Origin: Salvator merianae | Taxonomy: Eukaryota; Chordata; Lepidosauria; Squamata; Teiidae | DNA: 64,000 nucleotides | Direction of reading: 5' to 3' | Assembly: GCA_003586115.2 (NCBI GenBank) | Contig: QVOM02000119.1 | Span: 51,361,428-51,425,427, forward strand | In this document: in pieces, positions 13,801-28,800 of the stretch | Layout of the letters: each line of letters opens with the position of its first letter | Numbering within the stretch: position 1 is the first letter of the stretch | The notes under the pieces: generated by a model | What the model was told of the DNA's origin: nothing | Database searches by the model: none | Seen by the model: only the letters and a program-made list of their open reading frames with translations | Made by a program: the position numbers and the translations under genes

Positions 13801-16800
13801 GACCTCACCCTCAAACCTTCTGATTGGATGTTCCATTGTCCCTCCCCCAAAGAGGGTAGTCACTGCAGATTTATTTATTTACATTTTTATCCCGCCCTAT
13901 GCCCAAAGGTCTCAGGACAGGTTGCAGCAATTAAAAAAAGAACGTTAAAACACACAAACTAAAAACAGTAGCAGTGCCTGAGTCTGGATGGGGAGTTCAT
14001 TGCCAGGGCCATCTGGCTCAGGGCACTTGGTCAGACAAGGTTAACTTTCCATCAGCTGGTTAGAGCTAAAGGCTATCCTTCTGGCCTTAAGGGCCTTTGA
14101 GGATCTCGTGTCCTAATAATGATGAACAACGCAACAGCAAAAGCCCATATCTCCTGCCAAGACACTATATCCCGATCATTATAAACACTCTCTGACCTAA
14201 TTTTTAGGTGAGCTGACCTCAGAGTCATGTCTTTGTCGGCTTTGCATATCAAAGCATAGCTGAACGTAATAGCAGATGCCCTTAGCCACCAATTGTTATC
14301 CTCTGCTAAATTCTCTATCTCCAAAACCATTTTTTCACAAATTGTGCAGGAGTTGGGCAGGCCAATCATAGACCTTTGCATCAGCCAAGAACCACAAGCT
14401 GCCCCTTTATCCTTCAAGGTGCAGCGATTCTCAAGCAGTAGGTCTGGACACTCTTTCCCAACCCTGGCTGAACAGTCACTTTATGCCTTCCTGTCCCTAC
14501 CTCTTCTCAGGAGGATTCTTAGGAGAAGGCAAGAGTCATCTTAATTGTCTCAATACGGTACAGACATCCCTGGTTTCCTTGTCTCAAGTCTCTAGCAGTT
14601 TGCAACCCATCACTACTTCTAGTTCATCTGGACCTCCTCTCAAAGGGAGGGGTCCTTCATCTGAACCCCAGCTGGTTACACTTACCTGTTTGGAAGTTCA
14701 ACACAAAAAACCACCCCAAAGGGCTACTGGAAGACATCATCTGTACCATTCTTAATGCCACTTGGCATGCCTTTTGTAGGTGCTCCTGTTCTCATGGGGT
14801 CAGTCTACTCCAGGCCTTTGAGGTTCAGGTTCTGACCTTCCTCCAAAAAGGCATAAGCTTGGGCCTCTGGCCCAACACCATTTGCGAACAGATTAATTAG
14901 CTTTGGCTGTGGACTTGGATATGGATGGGCTGGGACCTTTAGCCTCACATTCCTTTATCAGGTATTTTGTCTAAACAGTCAGAATTAGAGCGGACCCAGT
15001 AGTTGGAGTACATTGATTTGGATAAATCTCTTCCAGAGACTGCAGAGCAAGAGCTTCCTGCAGTTAATTTTGCTCCTAGACTATTTTATCCAGACTATAT
15101 TTGTGCTCTGTTGGATGTCATGCCAACTGATCTTGATATTAGAATTCCTGACTTCATTCCACCAGAGATTTCAGCAGAAGTTGAGTGTCTTATGTTTTCA
15201 TGCCAATTTTATTGTGACTTGCCCTGAGATCTTTGGGGTAGAACTATAAATAAATAATAAATGTTGGCTTAAAGCAAGATAAAGTTGCATTAGTCCTTAA
15301 GACCCACCTGAAAATGATCCAAAAAGAGTAGAAGTCCCTGAGTACCTGTAGAAGGTTATTCTCCTTGTCAAAGAAGTTTTTCAGGCTTTATCCTCCAGAG
15401 AATGACATCTTTTTAGTCCCATTTGTAGATTCCCCCATGACATAGCTTCTCATGCTCAGCTGCACCCAAACAAAGCAGGATCAACTTATGGGACATTTTC
15501 GATATGAGAATGAAAGCCCTCCTGTGATGGGCTTTGACCCTGAGAGCAGCTACTAATATCTCAAGTAGTCTGATCTTCATTGTCTAAGAAGTCCAAATCC
15601 ATCATTAAGAACCTGCACAAGATACTTGCCCTCAGCACAGTTTGAAGCATTGACTACATACAATTGACATATTCCACAATTGTGCTGTGTAACTGAAATG
15701 TGGACACTAGAGCCAAATTCAGTATGACTGATACTTCCTTTAAAGGGAAGTTTCTGTTTGGAGAAGAAATACTGAAAGATACCTTAGCAGACACTAGATT
15801 TTAAAAAAAAAAAAAAAAGTTCAGTCCTCAGGTCCTGGTAACAGGAGGCCCTCTGGTAAGAGGTCTTCATTTTATATGAGGGTGCTTCAAGCCCGCTATT
15901 TTCAATCTCACATTCGCACACTGTCCTTTCATTCAAAAGAGGGGCAGCATTCTGGCTCCTGGAACAGAAACAAGTCCTCTGGTAGGCCCAATAATGTTAA
16001 ACAACCACTGGAGCCCATTCCCACTCTTTTCCGTTCTCTTTTAGAATATCTCAATCCCTGTTCATATTATTCCAGAATCTTAAAAATGGTTTGGAAGCTG
16101 CAGCTGGTGCAGAATACTACTGGCACTGCTGGGCAGATGCTTATCATGCTGGGCTTAACTGCACTGACAGCCTATCTGCTGTCGGATCCAGTTCAAGGTA
16201 TTAACATTAAATTATAAAGCCCTAAATGGCTAAAGGAACACCTTCTCCCATATAGACCTGTCCGTGCCCTTAAATCTGTTCTCTTCTCTCTGCCACTCCT
16301 TCAGTAGTTAAGGGGATGGAGATGCATGGGAGGCCATTTACAGTGACAGCCCCCAGACTGTGGAACAGCCACCCCCTTGTACGTCTGGTGAAGATAGCCT
16401 CTTTACCGTGGCCTTCAGCTGAGGGAACAACATCTCTTCCCCATGCAGGCACTGTTAACTGTTTTAGATAATGTATTTTATCTGTAGAGAAGCTGCTTGC
16501 TGTTTTATAGTGATTTTATTGTGACGCACACAGAGACCATCTGGTATAAGATAAATAAATCAAATAAATAAAGAGAACTTGAGGACTTATCCCAAGGTTT
16601 TATCTATGTGGATTCAGAACTGAATTCTAGTGGTGTAAAAGTCTCAAGGATATTCTTCCCATTTGGTATCAGAGCTCACACAACTAGGTAAGCCTCCACA
16701 TAGCAATATTTGCACAGTAAATTCCAGTAGAAAATGTTTTGTGTCTTTTATGAAGGTTGAGCCATCATTTATCTTAGACACACTTAAAAGCCAAACAGAA

Positions 16801-19800
16801 TACATGCTATCAAAATAAGCTATGCTGATTTGATCTTTATAACTTGGATGGTTTGACCATTTTTATATAGTAACCTGGCAGTGGATGTTTTACAGTAAAT
16901 GTACATGTACTGGGAAGTCAGCGATAATCTCACTGTGTTTCATACATGCACAGTACCTCTGTCATTTGTCCTAAATGAGTACAAAGGATAACCTGAGTTT
17001 TTTCCTGTCTTCTGAAACTGTTGTTCTTGGTATTGCAAGTGTTTCAATCTGGGGCCTTACCAATTTAGAATCTACCATTTGACAGTGTGTCCATGAGTGA
17101 CAACCCACATCCAGCAGCAGTAGGTGCATCAACCTGAATGGGATTTGGATTCTTTCAGGGTTTCTGCCTTTAGAGCCAGTAACATTAGGCCTGTGCCCTA
17201 ATTAAAGCTTGAATAAAAATGGATTATTGCCAAGTCTTGTTTTTTGTTTATTTTATGTATATCTCTATGTATGTACGTATGTGTTTTACAGAGCAATAAG
17301 GAAGAATTAATTAGGTGGGAAGAAAGTAAAAAATGGCAAATGAAAATTGAAGGGTTGAGAAATAAATTGAAGGAAAAAGAGAAGGAAATTGAGTCCTTAA
17401 CCAAACAGTTAAATACAGTAAAAGAACTTTTTTCCAAGTAAGTTTTTTTAATTAATAAAACTCATAGCGTATCAGATTTTTATTTATTTGTTAGCTGTTA
17501 CTGCTGTTTCACTAGACAGAAAATAATTTTATACTAACAACTTAAAGGAAAATCATTATCCAGAAGGTGAACAAAATATATAGTCTCCAAGACAGTAGCT
17601 ACTCAAATATAACCTGTTGGTATTATCTTCTAGTCTAGTAAAATTTACCCTCCTAGAAGTGACAATAGATTGGAGGAAAAGGCAGTGACTTCATTAAATA
17701 CAATTATCTTTCTGTCCTTCAGTCCCATGTATATTGCTTCTAAGAAGTACCATTACACTTAAGAGAAATTCGTTCTGTGTAGACATTGCTTGGGTTGCAA
17801 AATTATGTAGGCAAATGAATATTTAAATACTCTCAATCAGTAAATGTACCACTATATTAATAAAAACCAATTTAATATTACAGGGTTGATAAAGAAAAAA
17901 TTGCTTTGCAGAAGAAACTCAAGAGCTGTGGTGTTACTGTTGATCACGTTGTAGGAATACGAGCTTCTGAATCAGAAAAAGAGCTGGAAGAACTACAGAA
18001 AAGAAATATGGACCTGGAGAATGAGATTGTTCACTTAAAGTAATATTTTTTTAAGGACTCCACTGAAATCTAAGAGTGTTTTCATGTAACATGTAGTTGG
18101 CTAACTTTTTTCATAAAATAGAACATTTTGATTTTTTAGACTAAATAAATATAAGCATACTATTATGAAAAACATTTCAGTATAATTGTCATATAAATAC
18201 TTGAAACTTTTGAAACAACTAAGTAATATTAAATTGGGTTATTTCTTTTGAATGAATGCATTAAAGATGAAGGCTTTTATTCTTCCTATATACTAGGAAG
18301 TTCAGTCTACTAGAAATGTTAGGAATGTTATTTAAAAAGTCATGTGATTTTTATAGTATAGGATGCATTGAATTAGTATCAGTAATTCTTTGCAAAAATC
18401 GAGAGGTATGTGATCCACATGTTTCCTGCAAAGGGCTCCCATTGGCTTTCAGCAGGATGTCCAGTCCTTTGCCCTCAGGTTTACCCTGATCTAGAAGTTA
18501 CAAGGAAAGCAAGAATCTCTCTCCACATCTGTTTTATTCCTTGTTGCCCTTTTATTTCCCTTGATTATCCAAGCAACTGTTTGGCTAGGAGCATCATAAT
18601 TTTCAGGGCAAATAGTATCAGCAATGGAAGGAAACATCTTATGGGATTATTTAGATTTCCTTACCTGCTTTTGAATGTGTATGTGAGATGGAAAGAGATA
18701 AAAAAAAAACCAAGTTCATATATGTGTGTATATGCCCATGTATATAAGACTACAGTCTACTGCCTATTACCCAAGTTGGCTTAAAAGGCTGCCTATCTCT
18801 AGTGTTGCATTAATAACTCTAAAGCTCTGTACATGTCTGAATGAGCGATATAGGGTGAAAAATATTTTATAAGTATATAGTAAAGATGATGCATGTATAT
18901 GTAGCAAAGTATTATCCCTGCACCACCAAAATTACAAAATCATATGTTTACGTAAAACTTAAGAGTATGAACTGAGTTTGTACTTCAGTAGAAACATCTA
19001 TGTGTTTTTTAATGCAGGAGCCAATTTGCTGTCCCTCGAGATTCTGTTGTAGAAGATTTACATTTAAAAAACAGATACCTACAAGAGAAACTTCTTGTAT
19101 TGGAGAAACAGCTTTCTAGAGACACATTTTCAAGACCTTCAGTAAGTTAAAATATTTTTCTTTTCTAAAGAGTATGACCAGATGCTTGTGCATGTATGCA
19201 CATAATGTGTGTACACTCTTTTGCACATATACATTTACAACATAATTTCCAGTTCTTATAGTGTAAATGTATTGATTTCAATTCTTTTTCTGGGTACAAG
19301 TATACTAATTACAGAAAGTTGTGCTGGTGATAGCATTAGATAGCAAATTTTATATTGCAGGCAGTGAAGTATTAATGTCTTGTCTGGAGGTGTATGACAA
19401 ATATATGTGGGGTCCAGTAAGGTTTATAAGGGTAAGAGGAAAAATATTGCTTCAGCAGGCCTTAGGACTGATTTTGACTTCTCAGTGTTTTTATTTTCAT
19501 CTTAGAGAGAGGCTTTTAAAACTCTGAAATTTTCTTTAAATCCTTATCAGAATGTCATTACCACAGCAGTTCAAACTTCAAATTTAACATCATGAACAGA
19601 AAAATGGGTCACCATATTTTAACATATTTGTAAACTATATGGATCAGAAATAATCTTATAAAGGTTAAAATTGAAGGAGTAAGGCTAAGGCCATTTCTGC
19701 AGTTGCTGAGGTTATCCCACTAAGGTGAGATGCTTGAGTCCAGAATAGACAACTTATCCCAAGGTGGAACAGGTTGCTGCTATCCCATCCGAGGGCTGTG

Positions 19801-22800
19801 TACATTCTAGACGGTCCATCTTAGGTCCAGTTTCAAAGGCTAGGCCCAGCTTTCAAAAGTTCCTGTCCTTCAAAGTTTTCAGCCAGGGTTATTTTGACTG
19901 GTACCTAGGAGTGGTGAATATCCAGCGCCAATTCTGGATGCCCAACCAAAATGGTAGGGGCCTGGTATATGGCACCATGAAGGGCGTATTGTCTGCACAC
20001 CACTCATGGTCTAGTACACCAACCAGAGTCCACATGTGGACTACTTTTAACGGGTCCCTAGGTGGAGCAGGATACAATGCCATTTTTGCTCCATATCTTA
20101 CTCTATGGCTTAGTCCAACACAAACAGACCATACTAAGGGGGTGGGGCCTCTGCTAGTCCACACTAACATGCAGATAGCAAGATTGTTCCTTGGGTTGGA
20201 CTACCAGCAAATATAAAAAGGGCCTAAGCCTCCTGTCTAAAAATAAGTGACTTCAAGAAGTTATGGTAGAAATTTATAAATAAGCTTTGTATAAGCAAAT
20301 AGTGAAAAAGAAATGTCCTTTTTATAATTCTAGAAACCATCTGAATAATTAATTTTGCATTCTAGATGTAAAAGAAAATACTTGGTATGGAGCTGCTGGT
20401 TAATTTACAGAATTCATCATCAGAAAATATGTCAAATACTAATAATTCAGATAAATGTAAAAGGGATTGGACACATTGAATGTCTGTTCAGTCACTTTTT
20501 AGTTTTGGTGGCCAACATATTCAGAGATATTTTACCTCTCAGGACTTAACTAGAAACTTTTGTTTGATCATGTTGAGATTTAAATGGTAAACTAAGTAAC
20601 TGAAATTTCTACTGTATTTAAGGAGGAGGAGGAAGAAATGCTTTTTATTACTTAAATGTGGTATTTTACCTCTTGAAGTGAAGGAAGCAGATTTGAATGT
20701 AACTTTAGAGTTCTAAATCCAGACAGAAATCATGATGTCCTGAACAAGAAAAGGATGAAACTGAATAATTCTGAGTGACAAAATCTTTTTTGGCAAAGGA
20801 TTTTAACTGTGTACAAGTGAAGTTCTGCTTGAATCTTAAATATTATCTGTCATCTATCCTTTACAATCTATTACTTTTCTTTTTGTGCTGGATCAACCAC
20901 TTTGTTTTGCATCAGACTGCTCCGTGTGAGACTGTTACACTGGCTAGCACTTCACTTACTACTAACAAATTTACTAAGCCGAAATGTTTAAAATATCCAC
21001 TAAAGAGAACTCTCTTAGTTAAGACCAGATCAAGACATCATGCTTTTGTTTCTATGCTTAATACAAGTGATAATGGAGTTCATGAGGAGACACACCTTGC
21101 AGATGAGTCCCATCAGGCTGCTGAAGAAGACCCTGTTGGTGGAATTCCAGAATCTCAGTATGAAATTGAGGAAAAGCAGGAAGGTTTAGAGGCAATATCA
21201 GGAGGTGAAAAGAGTAAGGAAACAAATTCAGTTGAAGATAAACGTGAACAAGAAACTACATTTTCTGGAGAGGAAAAAATTGACCAAGGATGTGAAATAA
21301 CAAAGGAAGAAAATGAGGAAGTCTTCAAGCATGATATTAATGACACTGGTAATGAAGGAAATGGAGGACAACATGAGTCACTTGCTGACAGGGAGAACTG
21401 CATTCAGACTAACTCCGAGGCCCCAGATTACTGCTTCAATTGCTCAGATACAAAAACTGAAAAAAAAGATGAGGTCGTTGGAAAAAACACACATGAAAAC
21501 CATCGAACTGAGCAAGAGAAGGCTGAATTAGTTCCAGATCTTTGTGAAGTTCTTCAGGTTTGCTGTCTCAAAAACTGTTTCCCGCGTTTTCCTCTTCCTT
21601 TGTGTAGCTGCTTGTGATTGAACTGTATTATGTAGTATGATCAGAAACCTAGTAGACCCATGGTTGCTTCTTTACCTTGTAATTTCCTAATGCAGCTTAC
21701 TGTGCTGCTCTTTCTGATTTATAGTAGTTCTCCAACACCTTTTTTTTTTTTTTTTTTTTTTGCTGTACTCAGTAATTGTTTAGCCTGCACTAGCAGAAAA
21801 TGTTGCTACACAGATATTCCACAATTCAAAAATGGTTGATATAATGGTGGAACTAAAAGCAGAAATATTCCAGCATACATCCTTTCTATCTTCTATTGTT
21901 CATTATATGTCTCTTATCTGTTGATACCCCAAGCATAATCAGATGTTCAAAGTTATATGGTTCTAATTGAAAGAAAAAGAGAACAGGGATGTATTCACTG
22001 GCTCTACTTCGTCTCATCCTATCTACCTACCCCCCCAATCACCTTCCATACACTGGAAAGTTGGGGCGAACCATCAATCAATAAGACTTCAATTTATTTT
22101 CTCTTTAATCATGAAAATATTGCAATAAGTTTTTACTGGCATGATTAGTGCATTAACATGCAGTTGTCTGGAGTTATTAGCACTAGTCATTGTGCATAGT
22201 GTTTTTCTAATGTAACCATGAGCAAATGAATACAGGTAAAATCTCAGTACAATTATGTTTGTGAAACTAATCAAATAAAATAATAGCATTTGCTCCTGTA
22301 AAGTATTTATGTATGTGTACTTGAATGAATTGCACTTACATATAGTTCATTTAAAGTACAACTTAAAGAGTTCCACTGTTTCTCTTTAAAACTTTGTATT
22401 GAAATAAGCATCATTTTTCATTATTAGTTTATGGGTAATGTGTCAGAATCAAATTATGATGAGCAAGATCAGAACTAAGAAACAGATCCAGAAATAAGAG
22501 TGAACTGAGTAAATCAATCTAGAATACAGAATTCTCTGCTTCCTTTCTTACCAAGCTGCTTCAGATTCACAATCCAAAAAAGAGCTTCTCAGATACAGGC
22601 TGTCAGAAAGCACTGCTCTCAGCTAAGGGTTGTTGTTGTTAAGTACCATCAAAGCAAACTTCTGGCAATTATATGGACACATTCATGAAATTTTCATGGC
22701 AGATACAAAAGGGAGATGCCAGGGATTGAACTTGGCACCCACTGTTTTCCATGCAATTGTTTTACCACTTAACTATGGAAACTCCTTGAAAATAATGCTT

Positions 22801-25800
22801 TTATTTCAATGTAGACTTTTCAGAAGGAGCTTTATGTTAAGAGATGTGCACAATCATGAACTGGCTGGTTCAGCTTGTAACGAATCCAGTCTGGTTGCAG
22901 ATTAAAGTATCCAACCCAGAATCTTAAACTGACCACCTGCTTTGTATACAGTTTGAGAATCTCTCTTTGCATGTGTGTCCTCCCCCCAGTCACACCCCAG
23001 CCTTCCCACAATGATATCCTAGCTTCCCACCCTTCCCTATCATGTCTGTAGCCTCCATGCCCTTGTCTCATTGTATTTATGGCCTTCTAACCTGGCCTGA
23101 CATACTTCGCTTTCTAGGTGGGCTACAACAGCTGGCGGTGTAGTTTTTGCCAGCCAGCTGTTATGCTACTAGACCTTCAAGAATTAGAGGAGCATGGGTC
23201 TTCCCAGTGGGCCATGGTGTGCCTCCACTTCCTGAAAAACTTCAAACATGACCAACTGCATTTGACACTCCAGGAAATAGAGGTGTCCATGGCCTCTTGG
23301 GAGGACCAGTGGTCCTCCACTTACAGAAAGCCTAGTAAGTCTCAGAAGTATGTCAGGCAGCTGGCAAGAAGCCAGGCAACTGGGAACTGTGGCCCATTGC
23401 AAACCATGTAAAGTCACAACCATCGATTATGGATTTCTTTGAGTTGGCAAATAAAAACTGTTAACAGCTAAATATAACTTACAGTGGTAATACAATAAGA
23501 TATAGTAATAATTATTCTTATATTTACAGAATTTGAAGAAGGGGCAGAATTTACTTTCTCATGTATGATAATGGGTTATGCTACTGCCTTTTGTGAAATG
23601 AACAATATTTGATGTTACCAGCATTTTACATTAATTTAACTTCTCTTTTTCTTCCAAGACATCAGGGCTAGGATCAGATGATCAGTATCAAAAAGAACAA
23701 GAACTTCAAAAGGAAAATCTCACATTGTCATCTGAGAATATGGAATTAAGATTCCAGTTGGAACAGGCCAACAAAGATTTGCCAAGATTAAAGGTATAAT
23801 TTTGCATGTGTCTGATATGAATAGAAAATATATGTTTTGGAGTTGCATTTTTCATTGTACGCATAATATCTGATGTAAAAACATTAATGAATATTTTGAT
23901 TATGAAAATAATATGTTTTTCTGTGTATGTCAATGAACTTTGCCAAATTCCTGATCAGAAAGGTTAAAAACCTAAAGTGGTGAAGTGCAAATAAAGCAAT
24001 TAAGTTCACTTAGAACAGTGATTTCCAATCTAGGGTACATGTATCCCCAGGAGTATGAACCAGAACATTTAGGGATACGCAATAAATTTGAATAACGGTG
24101 GAAAAAGGCACATACATCAACTATTATGGTACAATTTATGGAAATGGTCGGCCAAGGGATACGCAAATGAAAAAAGGTTGGGGACCCCATCTTAAGAATG
24201 TTGTTGTTCTACAGATTGGGACATCAAGATGGTGGAGGTGGGCTGAGAGCTAATCTTTTGTGTTTTGGATCCTTGCTCAGGTGAGCCCAAGTGAGATTTT
24301 CAGTTGTTGCAGTGCCTCATCTCCAGAGCCCAGGGCTTTTCTGGAAATTGACAAACAGCATTATCACTACAGTAGTTGTCTTTGGCTCATACAATTTAAT
24401 ACAGAGACTGCAAATTATATAACTGTCAGTCTGTGATCCTGACCCAAGTAATTGGAAAGAGATATACCTAAAGCTATGGATCTCATGAAAGCTTGAAATT
24501 AGGATAATGCCTGTGCGTGCTGCATTATTTTCAATACTTTAAAAAATGTATTGAATTTTCAATACATTGTATTTCAGTGAAAAAAATGGAGTGTAGCCAG
24601 ACAATTTTATATTTAAATGCATACTCCATGTTCCACTTTTAAATATACACTTAAGGTATTGGATTTGTTTCTGGAAGGCTGTGTCTATACTTGCTGCTGT
24701 ACTGTATTGTAACATGGTACGCTGCTAGCTATTACTAGTAATTTTGCACAAAGCTTATCTGTTGTGATAATCATACCAGTTTATTCCCCCAAAATATATT
24801 TTAGTAACTTGGCATCCACATGAGGTGTTCCCTGTAAGCAGTGAATTTAATGATCATCTCTGGAGTCTGGTTTTGTGTATTTTTAAATTAATATACAGTA
24901 CATTAATATTGAATAAAATATGCCATTTTCTTGTATAGTAATATAGGAATTCAACAAAGACAACCTTCATAATCAGGCAAAGACTGTCCAAATTAAAAGG
25001 GAGTACTCTTATAGATCCTATAATATTGCCGATAGCACATTTTTGAAGAGCAAATCTGCATATACAGCAACAGATGCACAGCTCTCTATTGCATTTGAAA
25101 ATCTCTGCTATGATACAGTGATAGCCTTTGATGTTCCCCAACTCTGGTCTGAATGGATGTGATATGTTTACAGTTTCAGAGCAAAAGATATTAATTTTAG
25201 AAGTCAAACTGCAAGTAATTAAAATTATTTTTTTTTCTCTTCAGAATCAAGTAGCTGATTTAAAGGAGATGTGTGAACTTCTAAAGCGAGAAAAAGCAGA
25301 TGCTGAGCAGAAGTTAGGCAATATTAGAGGGGTATGTATTATGCTGTTGGAGTTTTTAGAGTAATATTAAACAACATGTTGCATATATCTATACAATATC
25401 TAGTAAATCAACTATATTGCAAAGCTATATAAAACAATACAGGTGGCCTGAAATGCTGAATTTTGAAAAAAATGGCTTGTGTGACTTTCTAAAAAGGAAT
25501 GCTGAGTTCCCTTATACTCTTGGAAAAACAAACGTTTAATGTTGTAATAACTCAAAAGAATTTTCAGATGTACAAAAGGGAAAGGTATGTGCATTTTTCT
25601 AAAAAAGAAGGTGGCTGTATTTAGCTCTTTGATGATCTCTCAAGATAGTAAAAGCCATTTAATTGCAAAACTATGTAGGAGGTTTCCGACATTTGCAGAA
25701 CTGTTTAACTCAAAGCAAAGAGGAACAAGATGTCCTTTTATCAGAAGCCTGTAGGAAATCACCTTTGTCAGTCTTTGTTAGCTAATGGTAACAAAGAAAT

Positions 25801-28800
25801 TGAAGATTATGATGTTCTCTGGTAACTAACATTGGGCACCATTAAGACTGAAGAATTGATCCTGATCTTATCCTTCATATTGTATCACTTGCACAGCTCC
25901 TCTTTCTGTGTATACAGTGTTCTATCAAATTAGATGCTCAGGACAGCCTCAAATTTAAAAATCTATACCAACCAGGTATCTTTTAAATGAACAATTAAAT
26001 CCATTTATGATTGCATTACATGAGGATTTCTTTTTTAAAGGGAAGGGTTCTGTGCCAAGAAAATTACTAATATTCATTTTTCTTCATTATTTTGTGATAC
26101 AGGCTGGAAGAAGTGGAAAAACTATTCCAGAATTAGAGAAAACAATAGGCTTGATGAAAAAGGTTGTAGAGAGAGTCCAGAGAGAAAATGAAGAGCTTAA
26201 AAAGGCACCTGGAATAGTTTCCAATGAAAAATTGGCAAGCCTTGAACAAGAAAATGAATATTTAAAGGTAATATATTATAATTTAAGAACTGTGTTTTTA
26301 AGTTTGTTAAGGTGAAACTAAATATCAAAAATGATAATATTAGTATCAGTATGTTCAGAGCAAATCTTAGAAACAGTGTAGAATTCAGGTTAAATAATTA
26401 TTGCTATTAAAGTTCATAACAATGTTTTCATATTTGATGTCAGCTGTTTAAGAGATAATAAGTATTTATTTTGTTTTTTTGTTTGTGAAATGCTTAGTCT
26501 GAAATGGAAAAATTGAAACTTCACCTTGGAGGCGAATTGAGTATGCGTTATGAACTAAAGAATAAAGGCATCGAAAAAATAATTGCTGAAAATGAGAGAA
26601 TACGGAAAGAGCTGAAAAAGGTACATCGCAAATATATATGGGATAAATATTTTCTGAATGTTTTGAAGTTTCTTAGTTAACAGAATCTTCTGTCAACAAA
26701 GGTTTTCTAGTTATCTGTATATAAATATTCTTAAAGTTTTTAGTTTCATATCCTGACATTTTGGTACTTCAGCACTACATAGGACAGCCAAACTGATGAT
26801 GTTAAAATAGGGTTCCAAAAATTATTATAGCAAGCCATTTTTGATGCAAAAAAGTCCTAGCTTTGTTAAACAAACTAAACGAGCACTCTTCTTGTGCACC
26901 ATGTTTGGCGCTTCATTTCCTGTTCTCACAGTGGCCAATAAGTTGCATCTGGAAGCCTATGAGCAAACATGAATACTTGCTTTGCTTGCAGCCTTTTCAG
27001 AAAGTTGAGGTGGGAGATGCTCCATGGCAGGTAAAGACCCAGTTGTGCCTCGCAGCTAAACTTTCTAAAAGAGCTTATCATGGTAAGCACCAATGCTCTT
27101 TTCCAAAAACTGGCCTTTAGAAACACTCTGCTTCCCATACCAGAGATAGTCCAAAAAGGTTAATAGCCGTTGATAGTCCTTTGTTCCATTTATTTGTCCA
27201 AACTGTTTTTAATTCATTTAACTAGCAATAATGTTTTAAGGTCTCTTTTTCCTACTTACAATTTTCTGATGCAATGGAGAACCTTGAAGAAATTAGGGGT
27301 GAAGGAAGCACAAGAAAGGAGAAGAATCTAAGCAAGTTATAACTCTTATTCTCAGAGACCAGGTTTCAAATTCCCACATTGTCATGGAAATTCACTAAGT
27401 AACCTTGGGCAGTTATTTTTTTCTCAGCTTGACCTATCTCACAGGGGTGTTGTAAAATAAGATGAAAAGTAAGAAAAACATATGCAGTTTTGACCTTCTT
27501 GGAAGAAAGGTGGGATATAAAATGCAATAATAAATGAAAGCTTACTGAGTAGAAATGCCATGTTCAGTCTGTTGTTTCCTTTTTTAAAAAAATGACTAGG
27601 AATCAGAGAATTCAGAGAAGCTGCGAATTGCAAAGAATAACCTTGAAATAATAAATGAGAAAGTAACAGCAGAACTGGAAGACATGATGAAGAAATTAAG
27701 CTTGGCAGAAAGCAGAAACCCACAGCTAGAAGGAACAGATAGAAAGGGTGCAAAATCAGTTGTCATAACAAGGTAGGAACTGAGTTAAAAACAATATTCC
27801 AGCAATACTGGAAAGATCACTCCTGAAATTATTAAATTTGACTAGAATCTCTGTATTCTAGTGTCGTAATGTATTAAGAATATATACTTTGGGCTTCCTG
27901 TAATATTGAACAACTAATTCTTGATTCATGATCCTGAGCATGCATTTTTACTAAGCAGTATGAGAACTAACTTTCTATATGAAACCAGGTCTAGCTAGTG
28001 CAGCATTGTTTTGCAATTATTAGAAGATATTCCCAGAAGCTTAAAAGGCTGTAAAGTGATTTACAGTATTATCACAAATCACAAGTAAGGCATGCAAAGC
28101 CATATATAACTGAAAATATATATATATATGGAACTAGGTAGTGGCTAGGTGGGAGTTCACGTAGAAACCACACATAGGAGATTCTTGGGTTCCATACAAG
28201 AAGAAAGATGAGGTGTACATGGAGAAGGATGAGCAGCCCCAGCAATGGCAGTAATACTAAAAGTATGTCAGAACAAGGAAACACTCCCTCTTGTAAAAGA
28301 TTCAGCTGAGTACTTACTGTGATTTTTTTTTCTCATTAGAGTTCTCTAGCATGAATCTAATCATGCAGGGAGTGAGTTTTTAAAGCAGCCAGATGCTCAG
28401 TACAGGAAAATGAATAGTAATCCTTATAAATACTTATTTTATTTATGATCTAGGACCAAAACTACAAATACAGAAAAGAACAGTAAAATGCACATGCTTC
28501 ATGGCTGCATACAAACTCAACAAGAGCTACGCTAAACTATAGCATTTTTAAATCAATTGTTGTTATGTAGAGGTAGCATTGTCACAGAATTTGGCAGCAC
28601 TTCTGGTAAGATCTGGGGTTGAGTCCAAGAGTATCAGAAGAATGAAAAAAATGGAAAATCTGTCTAGGAATTGGTAAAAAATTGGAGCTAAATATTTTAA
28701 ACAGCAGTCTTTGTAGAGCAGACCTAAGATGACATGTTCCTGACTTGCCTGTCTCTGACAAGGGCAAAAGCATTCAGCTAAAAGGTGTTTTTCTGTTTCT

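Noticed and set aside
18410..18784. 124-codon frame in a CEP290 intron
   Set aside because: No acceptor/donor pair in phase, no homology, low-complexity end.
19764..20216. 150-codon frame on + with an open complement on -
   Set aside because: Falls within a segment with inverted-repeat ends; probably non-coding transposon interior.
23118..23423. Overlapping 97- and 79-codon frames on opposite strands
   Set aside because: GC-richer patch with both strands open; no homology or splice signals in phase, so not called as a gene.
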